A stretch of 64,000 bases of DNA from Bifidobacterium sp. (GTDB lineage: Bacteria > Actinomycetota > Actinomycetes > Actinomycetales > Bifidobacteriaceae): assembly GCA_022649135.1 (NCBI GenBank), contig JALCNP010000013.1, positions 1 through 64,000 of the forward strand, written 5' to 3'. The notes beneath the pieces were generated by a model that saw nothing but the letters and a program-made list of their open reading frames with translations, made no database searches and had not been told where the DNA came from. Position 1 is the stretch's first letter, and each line of letters starts with the position of its first letter. Made by a program: the position numbers and the translations under genes. Below are positions 16,478 through 24,881 of the stretch, piece by piece.

Positions 16478-17548
16478 GATGTTTCTCCTTTGATAGTGCT
16501 TGTTCGTGCCGTCATCACTATGCGCTCCACTCACGTAAGCTGCGCCGGACACGCGGCCTGTGTTCCCCGCCGCCCCGTCTGTTTGGCCGACGATGGGATG
16601 ATCGAGAATCCATGTGGCGACGTCCCGGTCGACATTGGGCATCGAGGGACGCGAGCCCGCCTCGAACAGACGCGGCACGCCTGGCCTCGCCACGGGTATA
16701 TTCGCGGGATCGTCGTGGTCGAGGAACGAGTCACGTCCGTTCCGCGACTCGACGTATCCGTCGATCATCTCCATAGCATGTCGGATCGGGTCACCCGATA
16801 CGGGAAGCTTGTCCACGGCTTCCACGCACGGCATCACCACGCGGCAAATTCCAGGCATCCCACCATCCGTCGGCGGCGTGATCGCGGCCAACTGATCGAA
16901 ATACCAGTGCACGAGATGACTGTTGCCGGCGCGCGGCATCTGCACCGTGTACAGGTCGTCACCGTCCAGGCGCGCGACCATGTCCGCTTGCATCGAACCG
17001 TCGTCACCGCAAAGACCGGCGATGACCGTGTCGGTCATGATGTTGCGAAGCCTGTCCGGCTCGTTGATGTCAAGATCGCGTGCCCATGAGGCCATCGCAT
17101 GATTCCACGCAGGCAAGCGATCCGGGTCGCCCGTGGCCGGGGAGATGTGCAGGGAGCCCGTGGCCTCGCACGAGTCCGCCTGATCGATGCGTACCGGATG
17201 ATGGGCGTCCTGTCCGTGGCCAGCCGCGTTCACCAAGGCGTACGCCTTGGCCAACGCCTGGATGTGCAGTCGCGAACCCATCGTGTCCTCTGGCCGATAA
17301 TCGGGATAGGGGTCCCTGCCCGATCCCTCGATCGTCACCCGACCAGCCGAGTGCCGATAGGTGCGAAAACGCACTTCGGAGCCCAGCGGTTCATCGGGCG
17401 ACGAGGTCAGTCCGATGGCGCAATGCGTCAGCGTATCCCCGCTGATCGCAAACGCCGCCACGCCCTTGAGGAACGCGGGTGCATCATCCAGACATTCCTG
17501 AAACATGGATAGCCGTTTCACCACGTCCAATGCCATCGCGTCGCGCAT
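15989..17548 (-). CDS. Long open frame fusing an uncharacterised protein to SSB
   Basis: 519 residues in one uninterrupted frame. Residues 1 to about 357 form an uncharacterised domain (starting MRDAMALDVVKRLSMFQECL) with no motif I recognise; the last 162 are an SSB-like OB fold. The join (VSGAAYVSGAHSDDG) is encoded by the promoter block and spacer of ssb, which looks like intergenic DNA that has stayed open by chance or a real fusion. The start at 17548 lies 3 bases after the ATPase stop. I cannot tell whether the natural upstream protein once ended earlier; the lack of any stop in about 90 spacer bases is the odd point. Confidence 0.5.
   Translation of the reverse strand: MRDAMALDVVKRLSMFQECLDDAPAFLKGVAAFAISGDTLTHCAIGLTSSPDEPLGSEVRFRTYRHSAGRVTIEGSGRDPYPDYRPEDTMGSRLHIQALAKAYALVNAAGHGQDAHHPVRIDQADSCEATGSLHISPATGDPDRLPAWNHAMASWARDLDINEPDRLRNIMTDTVIAGLCGDDGSMQADMVARLDGDDLYTVQMPRAGNSHLVHWYFDQLAAITPPTDGGMPGICRVVMPCVEAVDKLPVSGDPIRHAMEMIDGYVESRNGRDSFLDHDDPANIPVARPGVPRLFEAGSRPSMPNVDRDVATWILDHPIVGQTDGAAGNTGRVSGAAYVSGAHSDDGTNKHYQRRNIMPMTQQVMRGNLAADPKYWPASTREDGRERQAYAEAIVYRNRRVRLDDGSYTDAAKGPEKVAVRFFGRDADDMNAAGFKSGDPVVATGSLADPDAYVDKAGEARARTVINGESLSLDNLRIAGDTRRAEQRQRDQEYDDDLANSQTDDPWANIPNATQGAAR
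16517..16551 (-). promoter_or_regulatory. Element promoter of ssb, inside an open reading frame
   Basis: TGTCCGGCGCAG on minus at 16540-16551 and CATAGT at 16517-16522 with the standard 17-base gap. Predicted leader about 34 bases. Confidence 0.78.
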
Positions 17549-17550
17549 GC

Positions 17551-19104
17551 TCACCTGTCCTTCTCCCATTTCCGGTCCGTGTCGTTGAACCCGCCAAGCT
17601 CCGTTGGACATAACTGGAGTTCGGTGGGCAGGCCCGGCAGGTTGCCGCTCTTGACCAGGAACTTGCCACGACCCTTCCACGCGGCCTTCGTCCCATACCC
17701 CAGGGGAGTGTTCCAGTCGTCCAGCAGATCCTCCTCGCGTTTGGATATGCTCATGCCCACTTCGCCGCGAAGGAACTTGTCGATCTCGTGAGGATCCAAC
17801 GCTCCCATGACCTTGATCGCGCTCCTGGTCACGAAGCCCAATGCCTTCATGTTCTCCTCCTCGCTGCCAAGGCACATGAGATCGGCGACCGTGTGCGTGA
17901 TCATGATCTGTCCGAACCCCCACTGCCGGTTCAAGCGTGTGAGCAGGTCGAGCCGTTCGACCATCAGGGGACTGCTCCTGAGCGCACGGTGCATCTCGTC
18001 CATGACGATGACATGATTGCGCCGTGGCTGCAAGCCCGCCTCGGCGAGCATGTCCGAGGCGTTCTTCGCCGCGAACGCCGCCGACCAGGATGCCGCCAAA
18101 GCGGCGGCGACCATGTCGTCGCCGGACTTGTCCAACGCCTGGATGTCGAACACGACCGGACGCGACAGATCCACCGTGTCCGTGGACTGCGAGCAGAACA
18201 TGCTCTTGAAACGCCCATACTGGGTCGCCAGCCCGTTGAGCGAGCCGAGCAGGGACCTAGTCACGCTGCGATACGCCGCATCATCCTGCGGATCGTCGAA
18301 ATTCGCCACCGCGCGCAACGAGAGCGGCGCGGAGACGATCAGGTCACGCAGGTCAACGACAGTGGGCGGCAGCGGATCGTCCTTCGTGCACGCATAAAGT
18401 TCCTCCAAGCCCACCGAGATGAGGTTCATGTCGATGTCCGTCAACGGATTGTTCTTCGTGCGCACGATCGAAAGCACCACCTCCAGTGTCTCCGCACGCT
18501 TCAACTGGTAGTCGCGCAGCAGATCCTCACGCAACGGCCCCGTGAGCCGCTTCAATACCTGGTGCACGTCACCAGGATCCAGAATGTTCAACGAGCCAAG
18601 GCCCGGGCCCAAAGGGATGACCTGGCCGCCAAGCTTGGAGACCAGATCCACGTACTCGCCCTTGAGATCCCCGGGGATGACCGCGTTCACGCCGAACGCC
18701 TTCAGACCCCATACCTGGCGGCGCACGAACGTGCTCTTGCCGATGGCGGGCTGGCCAAGGACGAACATGGATGGTTGCGGCACGATGTCACGCTGATACC
18801 ACGTGATCGGATCGCAGCAGACAGCCGCGCCCGTGCTTGTCAAACGTCCAATCGGCACGCCCTCCACCGGAAGGCTCATGCCCGTGCTGAACGGCCAGAA
18901 ACCGCCCGACACCTGACGGGAGGAACCGAACGCCATATCCACCTGCGGCAGGCGCTGAGCGTAACCTCCCCCACGCCACAAGCCGCCACGCCACGACACG
19001 TGCGGCAACGCGCGCCTGCTTCCCGACATGACCCGGTCGAACACCGGCTCATCGTTCGACAAGGCGGATCCGCGCGAATCCCTTGCCCGTTGCGATCCCA
19101 TCAT
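17551..19104 (-). CDS. VirB4/TraE-like conjugation ATPase
   Basis: 517 residues from the first of two ATGs behind GAGGAGG. Walker A GQPAIGKST near residue 160, Walker B HVIVMDEMHRAL near residue 370, and the downstream RLNRQWGFGQIMITHTVADL segment typical of VirB4-type helicase-like ATPases. It is shorter than classical VirB4 because the N-terminal domain is reduced. It powers substrate passage or pilus assembly at the inner face of the membrane. The stop is followed after 3 bases by the 17548 frame; upstream it lies 20 bases from the SCO6880-like gene. Part of the operon headed by the promoter at 23024-23058. Confidence 0.85.
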   Translation of the reverse strand: MMGSQRARDSRGSALSNDEPVFDRVMSGSRRALPHVSWRGGLWRGGGYAQRLPQVDMAFGSSRQVSGGFWPFSTGMSLPVEGVPIGRLTSTGAAVCCDPITWYQRDIVPQPSMFVLGQPAIGKSTFVRRQVWGLKAFGVNAVIPGDLKGEYVDLVSKLGGQVIPLGPGLGSLNILDPGDVHQVLKRLTGPLREDLLRDYQLKRAETLEVVLSIVRTKNNPLTDIDMNLISVGLEELYACTKDDPLPPTVVDLRDLIVSAPLSLRAVANFDDPQDDAAYRSVTRSLLGSLNGLATQYGRFKSMFCSQSTDTVDLSRPVVFDIQALDKSGDDMVAAALAASWSAAFAAKNASDMLAEAGLQPRRNHVIVMDEMHRALRSSPLMVERLDLLTRLNRQWGFGQIMITHTVADLMCLGSEEENMKALGFVTRSAIKVMGALDPHEIDKFLRGEVGMSISKREEDLLDDWNTPLGYGTKAAWKGRGKFLVKSGNLPGLPTELQLCPTELGGFNDTDRKWEKDR

Positions 19105-19124
19105 ATTGTCCTCCTCACGTTTCC

Positions 19125-20609
19125 TCAGCCCAGGGAGCCCATCAGGCTCGGCGGACGGTACGCGGCCAGATCGATGCCGAACGGCAGTCCGGCCGCGAAA
19201 CCCGTGTCCTGGGCCCCGTAGCACACGCGCAGATCCACGGACGCGGCTCCCGCAGCTCCCTCGACCGCGCGTGACGCCTTCTCCAAACGGTTCTCCTCGT
19301 CACGTCCCGTCATGACCGTGGCCGTGACCAACATCCCGAACCAGATCAGGTTCGCGCCGGCGTTCACGTCCATCGCCTGCCGGTCCGCGCGATGCTGTGT
19401 GTCAACCGTGGAGACCGTCACGTGCTTCTGCTGGCCCTCCGCAGCCGTACTGCGTTTCCTGTTGTCCTCCGAGAGCACACGGCTTTTGGCCGAATCCAAC
19501 AGGCGGAACACGAGTGTCACCCGTTTGCGATCCACCGCGTCCAACGGCTGCAACAGATTCGCCATCGTATCCGCCGTCACCAGGCTCCTGGGCGGATCGC
19601 ACATCTCCCACGTGCGGCTCAACCCCGAATCATGCCGCAGAAAATCCCATGACGCCTCACATGCGGTAGGGCCGCAATCCTCCCAATGCACGGGATTCTC
19701 CCCCTCCTGCTGCTCGAACTCCTCCAGGGTTCTGGGATCGTATGCGGTGCGCGCCATGGTCGCCATCTCGTCCGCGTCCAGGGTGCGGGCCATGCCGCCG
19801 CCGGACTGGCCCAAGCTCGATATGATTCCGGGAATAAGGTTCGCTATCGTACGCGCCGCCTCATCGTCGGGCAATGGACGGCCCTTCATATCCTGGTATT
19901 TGAAATCGATCGACACGATCACGTCGTTGCGCGCCCCGCCGCGAGAAAGCATGAGCATGACCTCGCTCATGGCGCGACCGGCAAGATCCTCAGGACCTGC
20001 GGTCACGTGTTTGGAGAGGATGCGCTGCGTACGCGAACCCGAGTCCGGACTCGTGTCCACGCATACCGAGACCTGCATGACGCCCGCCGTGCGCGCCATC
20101 GATTCCAGAAACGCGGCCCAACCGGCCACATACTGGTCCTCGTCGTCGTCATCCACCAAGGAAGCGCCCTGCGGGTAGCAGGCGATCGGCAGCGTGTACT
20201 CGCCGGTATGGGTGTGATGCAGGAGCGCGAAGGGACGGCCGGCTCCGTCCAACGCCTCCATCAGTTCCACCTTCGAGAGGATTCCCGGAAGCGGTGTGCC
20301 CCCGTGCTCCATGAGCCCGAGCATGCCTGAACGGTACAAGCCACGTCCCTTGCGCACGCCCTGCGCGTACTGCTGGCGCTCGACCAGGCGATCCGCGATG
20401 TTGCGATGCTGCCGATCCCTGACCGACAGGATCGCGATGGTGCCCAAACCCACCCCCAGGACGATCAGACCGACCCACCACAGCGCGTTCATCGCGATGA
20501 ACCCGACTATCAACACCGCGAACCCCGCGATGCTCAACGGCCATCCGATGCCCGCCACCCCTTGGGGGATGGCGCGGATGTAATCACCATACGTCGTGTT
20601 CGAAGCCAT
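19125..20609 (-). CDS. SCO6880-like T4SS protein (PrgI/VirB3-VirB4 N-terminal role)
   Basis: 494 residues with two N-terminal membrane segments (about residues 20-60), then a large cytosolic domain. The pattern RGLYRSGMLGLMEHGG, the central CVDTSPDSGSRT region and the late NLIWFGMLVTATV stretch match the actinobacterial SCO6880 family, found only in such conjugation clusters. It probably supplies the membrane anchor and N-terminal domain missing from the short VirB4-like ATPase encoded next. The ATG overlaps the stop of the TrbL gene (TAATG). Family name given from memory of the pattern; moderate certainty. Confidence 0.7.
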   Translation of the reverse strand: MASNTTYGDYIRAIPQGVAGIGWPLSIAGFAVLIVGFIAMNALWWVGLIVLGVGLGTIAILSVRDRQHRNIADRLVERQQYAQGVRKGRGLYRSGMLGLMEHGGTPLPGILSKVELMEALDGAGRPFALLHHTHTGEYTLPIACYPQGASLVDDDDEDQYVAGWAAFLESMARTAGVMQVSVCVDTSPDSGSRTQRILSKHVTAGPEDLAGRAMSEVMLMLSRGGARNDVIVSIDFKYQDMKGRPLPDDEAARTIANLIPGIISSLGQSGGGMARTLDADEMATMARTAYDPRTLEEFEQQEGENPVHWEDCGPTACEASWDFLRHDSGLSRTWEMCDPPRSLVTADTMANLLQPLDAVDRKRVTLVFRLLDSAKSRVLSEDNRKRSTAAEGQQKHVTVSTVDTQHRADRQAMDVNAGANLIWFGMLVTATVMTGRDEENRLEKASRAVEGAAGAASVDLRVCYGAQDTGFAAGLPFGIDLAAYRPPSLMGSLG

Positions 20610-22639
20610 TAGAATTCCTTTCTTTCACGCCTGCGCGAACGCATGTTCGCGCCCTGCGGCGCGCCATCGGCCGAAGAGATCGACGAATCAATGTCACGTG
20701 CGGCCGATGCGGGCTTTGCGCCTGCCGGAACCAGGGCGTCCGGGGACATGGCGGCACCATCCGGCCCGGCCACGACATCAGACGACATCGGCAAGGGGCC
20801 CGAGGACGAATGGTTCGCGGAAACGCCATCGGGAGCCGTCCCACTCTGATCAACGCCCCCGCCAGTGGTGGATTGCGTGGTGGATTGCGTGGTGGACGGC
20901 GAAGCGGAACCGGCCACGGACGGTGTGGAGGAAGCCACGCCGCCGGCCTTCGCCGTGCCGGAGGGTTTCGCCCCATCAGGCGTAGCCGGCCCGCCGCCGG
21001 AAGCCTCGCCGCCGTGAGCACGCAACCGTTGGATGAGCCCCCCGCCGCCACGGGTCAATGCCGCTGCTCCGGCCCCCGCGACCGTGGCCGCACCGCCCAT
21101 GAGCGCGGGCATGACCGCGCCTCCACCGCCCACGGCCCCCTGGGCCGCCGGGACGATCAGTTTGATCAACGCGGGCAGGATGATGATCGCCGACAAGGTC
21201 AACGTCAACGTGATCGCCATGGAATCATCCTGCGCGCCGGAAGTCACCAAGATCGCGCTTCCGGTCGCCATGACCAACGCGCACACCGGCTTGTAGGCGA
21301 GGAAAGCGACCAGCCATCCCAGGGTCTTTCCGAACGCCTGGCGTCCCTCCTGGCTCCAGCTCATCGCCGCCCACGTCGGTGCGATGCCCACCAGGATCGG
21401 CAATAAGCCGGCACGCAGGTAGGCGAAGATCTTCATCACGAGGCTCATGACCCACATGAGGATGACCAGCACGACCGCGATCGGCGCGTCCAGATTGAAG
21501 AAATCATTGGCCTGCAACGAGTTGCGCGACCACGCGTCCGACACCATCGAGGACGCCGAGGACATCAGGCTCGAACTCCACGAGTCGAACAGACCGTTCA
21601 ACGTGTTCACCAGGCCTGCCAATGCGATGCTGGTGATCGCGGCCATGCCCATCGCACGCCCGAACCTGACCAGTTCGCGCCCCTCCTGCTGCACCGCGAG
21701 CTTGAACCCGGCCGCGATCACCCCGGCCACGATCGCCAGGATGTAGATCGGGTCCAGTTGCATGCGGATCCAATCCGACACGAAGAACGTCGTGCCCGAA
21801 TTCGGATCCCACGACGCCATGCCCGGCGAACCCCCATGGGAACGCGAGAACAATCGCAACGTGATCGTCACCGCGACCGAGCCTAGGAACGCGCCCAAGG
21901 CGACCCACCCGCTCTTCGAGAGGAGCCTGCCGTCATCGTCGCCATGCTGCACGTTGTGCACCATCATGATGAACACGACCGTCAGGCTGATGATCGCCGT
22001 GACCAGGAGCACTCCCTGCGCCGCGTTGAAATACGGTTGCAGCTTCATATCCCACTTGCTCGAATCCGGGGACGCGCTGTTCTTCAACGTCCGCACGCCG
22101 CCGCTGGATGCCGTCAACGTGTTGCGGCTTGTCGACAGCCAGTCCAGGCTCCTGTTCGCCTGAGTGTCGTACATCGACCACAACGTGCGTTCCAACCAAG
22201 TCAGCTTTCGCTTCTGGGAACAGCTCGTCACGAAACCGTCTGTGGCCCCACCGGGTTCCCAAGAGCTGCGTGAATCGCCAGGCTTGTCCTGTTCCACTTC
22301 ATTCAACGCAACGCATTGTTCCCCAGGATTCGCTTCCAAGTAGTCCTCGGGCTTGCTCACCAGGCCCATGAGCTTGTTCAGCTTGTATCGCGTCCATGAT
22401 GAAGCCTTGTCGAGTTCCGCCTGCCCGATGTCCTTGCCCAGGCCCCCCTTGGGAATCGCCATGCGCTCCACTTCGATGATCTCGTCCTTCGAAGCGGAGT
22501 CCCCGAATTCGAGATCGTCGGTAAAACTGCTGAAATCCGGTCCCGAACAGCCCGACAGGAGAACGCTCAGGAGCAGGCCAAGCAACGCGAGAGGCAGGAG
22601 CCTGCGGGATACCATGAATCGTTTGTTCGGCATCATCAC
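20609..22639 (-). CDS. TrbL/VirB6-like polytopic channel protein
   Basis: 676 residues from the GTG/ATG cluster at 22639-22634 directly after the stop of the small membrane gene (coupled). N-terminal signal with lipobox-like LLSGC near residue 32, a soluble extracytoplasmic part of about 170 residues with four Cys, then six to seven membrane segments (about 215-525) and a low-complexity Gly/Ser/Thr tail with SPSTTQSTTQSTTGGG repeats. This is the topology of TrbL/VirB6 proteins in Gram-positive systems. Moderately sure of the family; the N-terminal lipoprotein part is unusual. Confidence 0.78.
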   Translation of the reverse strand: MMMPNKRFMVSRRLLPLALLGLLLSVLLSGCSGPDFSSFTDDLEFGDSASKDEIIEVERMAIPKGGLGKDIGQAELDKASSWTRYKLNKLMGLVSKPEDYLEANPGEQCVALNEVEQDKPGDSRSSWEPGGATDGFVTSCSQKRKLTWLERTLWSMYDTQANRSLDWLSTSRNTLTASSGGVRTLKNSASPDSSKWDMKLQPYFNAAQGVLLVTAIISLTVVFIMMVHNVQHGDDDGRLLSKSGWVALGAFLGSVAVTITLRLFSRSHGGSPGMASWDPNSGTTFFVSDWIRMQLDPIYILAIVAGVIAAGFKLAVQQEGRELVRFGRAMGMAAITSIALAGLVNTLNGLFDSWSSSLMSSASSMVSDAWSRNSLQANDFFNLDAPIAVVLVILMWVMSLVMKIFAYLRAGLLPILVGIAPTWAAMSWSQEGRQAFGKTLGWLVAFLAYKPVCALVMATGSAILVTSGAQDDSMAITLTLTLSAIIILPALIKLIVPAAQGAVGGGGAVMPALMGGAATVAGAGAAALTRGGGGLIQRLRAHGGEASGGGPATPDGAKPSGTAKAGGVASSTPSVAGSASPSTTQSTTQSTTGGGVDQSGTAPDGVSANHSSSGPLPMSSDVVAGPDGAAMSPDALVPAGAKPASAARDIDSSISSADGAPQGANMRSRRRERKEF

Positions 22640-22641
22640 AC

Positions 22642-22977
22642 TCAGCAGGAGGAGGCAACGCTCATGCCCAGACCGGACATGATGCTCACCGCAGCGGACG
22701 TCAAAAACACGGCGATCGCCACGTTCACGATCTTGTCGACCGTGTCATCCCTGTCGGGTACGCCGTCGCCCTGCTGTTTGAGCATGTGGATGCCGATACG
22801 CACCACGCTCACCATCGCGATGATCAACGCGATGCCCTTGATCCAACCCAACGCCGTGGTGATCGGCCCCTCCATGCCGGGGATCAGACACGCCTTCGGA
22901 TCGTTCAACGCCACGACCATACGATTGTTGGCTTGGTTCAAGGCGAGACCCACTTGGTCGTGTACTTCGTGCAACAT
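22642..22977 (-). CDS. Small two-pass membrane protein, VirB2/TrbC-like candidate
   Basis: 111 residues with two membrane segments (about residues 40-62 and 82-105) separated by a charged loop (KQQGDGVPDRDDTVDK). Size, topology and position directly upstream of TrbL suggest a pilin-like or channel subunit; sequence alone does not prove it. First gene of the operon running leftward through TrbL, SCO6880 and VirB4-like to the 17548 frame. AAAAGAG precedes the ATG. Confidence 0.65.
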   Translation of the reverse strand: MLHEVHDQVGLALNQANNRMVVALNDPKACLIPGMEGPITTALGWIKGIALIIAMVSVVRIGIHMLKQQGDGVPDRDDTVDKIVNVAIAVFLTSAAVSIMSGLGMSVASSC

Positions 22978-23023
22978 AGTTTTCTCTTTTCAAATCGATT
23001 ATGTGATTGATCTGTCACCACAC

Positions 23024-23058
23024 AGTCTGCCCGCCTCATACCCGTGCTGCGCCGGACA
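23024..23058 (-). promoter_or_regulatory. Element promoter of the TrbL-VirB4 operon
   Basis: TGTCCGGCGCAG on minus at 23047-23058 with CAGACT at 23024-23029; predicted leader about 40 bases. The block shares its last bases with the terminator arm at 23058-23104. Confidence 0.8.
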
Positions 23059-23104
23059 CGGCAAGGGCCCTGCACGGAAGCATTCCATGCAGGGCCCTTG
23101 CCGT
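23058..23104 (-). terminator. Strong hairpin ending the upstream leftward operon
   Basis: Perfect 17-bp stem (23058-23074 with 23088-23104, ACGGCAAGGGCCC...). No T-run follows; the next bases are the promoter block of the next operon. The stem probably insulates the two units. Confidence 0.65.
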
Positions 23105-23114
23105 AAACCTGCGG

Positions 23115-23642
23115 CTAGTCGGCGTTCGTCAGCGAATCCGGCACTACACTTTCCTTCCGTCGAAGCCTCTCCTCTTTGCATGACGCGCAGAGACGCGCAT
23201 AAGCATGGGGGTAGCGTTCGGGGAACCCGTCCACCATCAGGCCCTTGATCCAAGGCAACCGCAGTGACATTGGCGCGATTGAGCATATGAGTCTGCGGCT
23301 TCGCTCCAGCACGAGTGGGGGGCGGCGCATGGGCATGCTCACCGCGACGCCCAACAGGACGGTCGGCGCGAACAAACCATCGTTCGCCTCGTTCAAAAGC
23401 TCCCGCAACGATTCCAGGCCACGGCTCGTCCCCATCGCGCACAACACGATCGAGGATGGTCGTGCCCGATCCGCGCTCAACGGCAGGGCGCGTCCTGCAT
23501 CGGCCCAATACTGCGGATCGCTGCGGTATATCGTCGTGCAGCCCGCGCCCCCGTGCGCGGCGACCAGCCACACGCGATCGGTGGCTGGAGCCTCGAACTT
23601 CGGGAGTGAAAGCGTCCGCTTCTCACTCTGGTTTTCGGTCAT
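23115..23642 (-). CDS. DUF6668-like protein with degenerate P-loop
   Basis: 175 residues from the ATG at 23642 (AAGGAG six bases upstream). Near residue 25 VWLVAAHGGAGCTTI resembles a Walker A-like loop without the usual GK(S/T), as in the DUF6668 family found in actinobacterial conjugative elements. The C-terminal CASCKEE pair may bind metal. A ParA/MinD-like relative that has lost ATP binding is one reading. Last gene of the operon that starts at 27652. Confidence 0.55.
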   Translation of the reverse strand: MTENQSEKRTLSLPKFEAPATDRVWLVAAHGGAGCTTIYRSDPQYWADAGRALPLSADRARPSSIVLCAMGTSRGLESLRELLNEANDGLFAPTVLLGVAVSMPMRRPPLVLERSRRLICSIAPMSLRLPWIKGLMVDGFPERYPHAYARLCASCKEERLRRKESVVPDSLTNAD

Positions 23643-23672
23643 GATCCTCTCCTTCATAAAGCCTTTCCTCGT

Positions 23673-24881
23673 TTATAATCCCGAATCGTTGCCCGGCAGC
23701 GGGTCCGAACCCTGCTCGGGAACCGACCAGCCGCCACCGCCGGAATCCTGACTCGGAGCGGGAGCCGAAGCGGCTGGCGGGGCATGCTGCGGTGCGGGAG
23801 TCGACGGTGTGTACGACGGCGGACCGGCAGGCGATTGCGCCTGGGCTTGTGCTCTCGCCTGTTCGTCGGCTTCGCGTTTCGCGGTTTCCGCGTCGCGTTT
23901 GGCCTGATCGGCCTTCCGTTTGCTCTCCACGCTCTCCTTGACCTCGCGCGCCGCCGTATCCAGGGTCTTGGCGGCCTTGTCCAAGGCCACGGGATCCTTC
24001 GACTTGTCGAGCGAAGATGCGGCATCGATGGCCTTTTGCAGTTCCTTTCTGGTCCGCTCGTCGGCCACAGGCCCCTTGGAGTCGGACAACATGGTCCGTG
24101 CACGTTGCATGCTCGTGTCGAGTCTGACCATTGCGTCGTCAAGCGTTTTGGCGGCACGGGACTCCATGATCTTGTCGAGGGTCGAGTCGAGCCGTTCGGA
24201 AAGGTGGGAGAGCCTGCGCGTGGACGTTTCCGCATTCGTCCGTTCACGTTCGAGCACGTCGTTGCCCGCATCCGCATCACAGGCCGCGTATCGTGGGTGC
24301 TCGCCCACGGAGTTTGTCAGATCGTCGAGATCCGTGAGCAGCGTCGGATCCTTGACCTGTTTGACGGTGATCGTATTCGCCTTCGCAGCCTTGACGCTCC
24401 TACTCACTACTTTCCATGCGTGGCGCTGCTCCTCAATTGCCGAGGAGCATGAGACGGTCAGCTCGTCATGTACGCGGGAACCGGATACATTCATGGCGGC
24501 GGAGCCCCCCGCGATCAGCGCGACCAGGAGCACGCAGATCATCAGTATGCGCCGTGACGGCTTCCTCGCAACAGCGGCATCACTCGTTGACGCGTCCGGT
24601 TCGCCGGCCAGGGGAATGATCGCGGTACGCTCCTCCTCTTCGTCCGAGAACTCGTTTAACAGTCGCGGATCGTTCGAGCGTGGACTCGAATAATCCCACT
24701 CGTCGAAATCGCCGTCCGTGTCGGACGGCTGCGCATCCCCTCGCATCTCAGTGGTTTCGACAAGCCGGGCGAGACCGTCCTCCCTGTCCTCGATCTGCGG
24801 GACGGGAAGGGAAGGAACAGGCTGTTCCTCCTCAAATCCGTCCCAATAATGTTGCAGTGGGTTGATCGGCGGCGCGCTCAC
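23673..24881 (-). CDS. Single-pass membrane protein with coiled coil
   Basis: 402 residues from the GTG at 24881 that overlaps the upstream TGA. Acidic cytosolic part (1-110), one membrane segment (about 112-133), an extracellular helical coiled-coil domain (LDKAAKTLDTAAREVKE, then KRKADQAKRDAETAKREADE) and a Pro/Ser/Gly tail. A second protein of the same plan is encoded at 32416-33306, also with a KRKADEEAKA coil and Pro/Ser tail, so the element has a pair of related anchored proteins. No known family; a wall-spanning or mating-contact role is inferred. Confidence 0.65.
   Translation of the reverse strand: MSAPPINPLQHYWDGFEEEQPVPSLPVPQIEDREDGLARLVETTEMRGDAQPSDTDGDFDEWDYSSPRSNDPRLLNEFSDEEEERTAIIPLAGEPDASTSDAAVARKPSRRILMICVLLVALIAGGSAAMNVSGSRVHDELTVSCSSAIEEQRHAWKVVSRSVKAAKANTITVKQVKDPTLLTDLDDLTNSVGEHPRYAACDADAGNDVLERERTNAETSTRRLSHLSERLDSTLDKIMESRAAKTLDDAMVRLDTSMQRARTMLSDSKGPVADERTRKELQKAIDAASSLDKSKDPVALDKAAKTLDTAAREVKESVESKRKADQAKRDAETAKREADEQARAQAQAQSPAGPPSYTPSTPAPQHAPPAASAPAPSQDSGGGGWSVPEQGSDPLPGNDSGL

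Noticed and set aside
17788..19221. Long plus-strand frame opposite the VirB4-like gene
   Set aside because: Shadow frame; His/Arg-rich nonsense composition.
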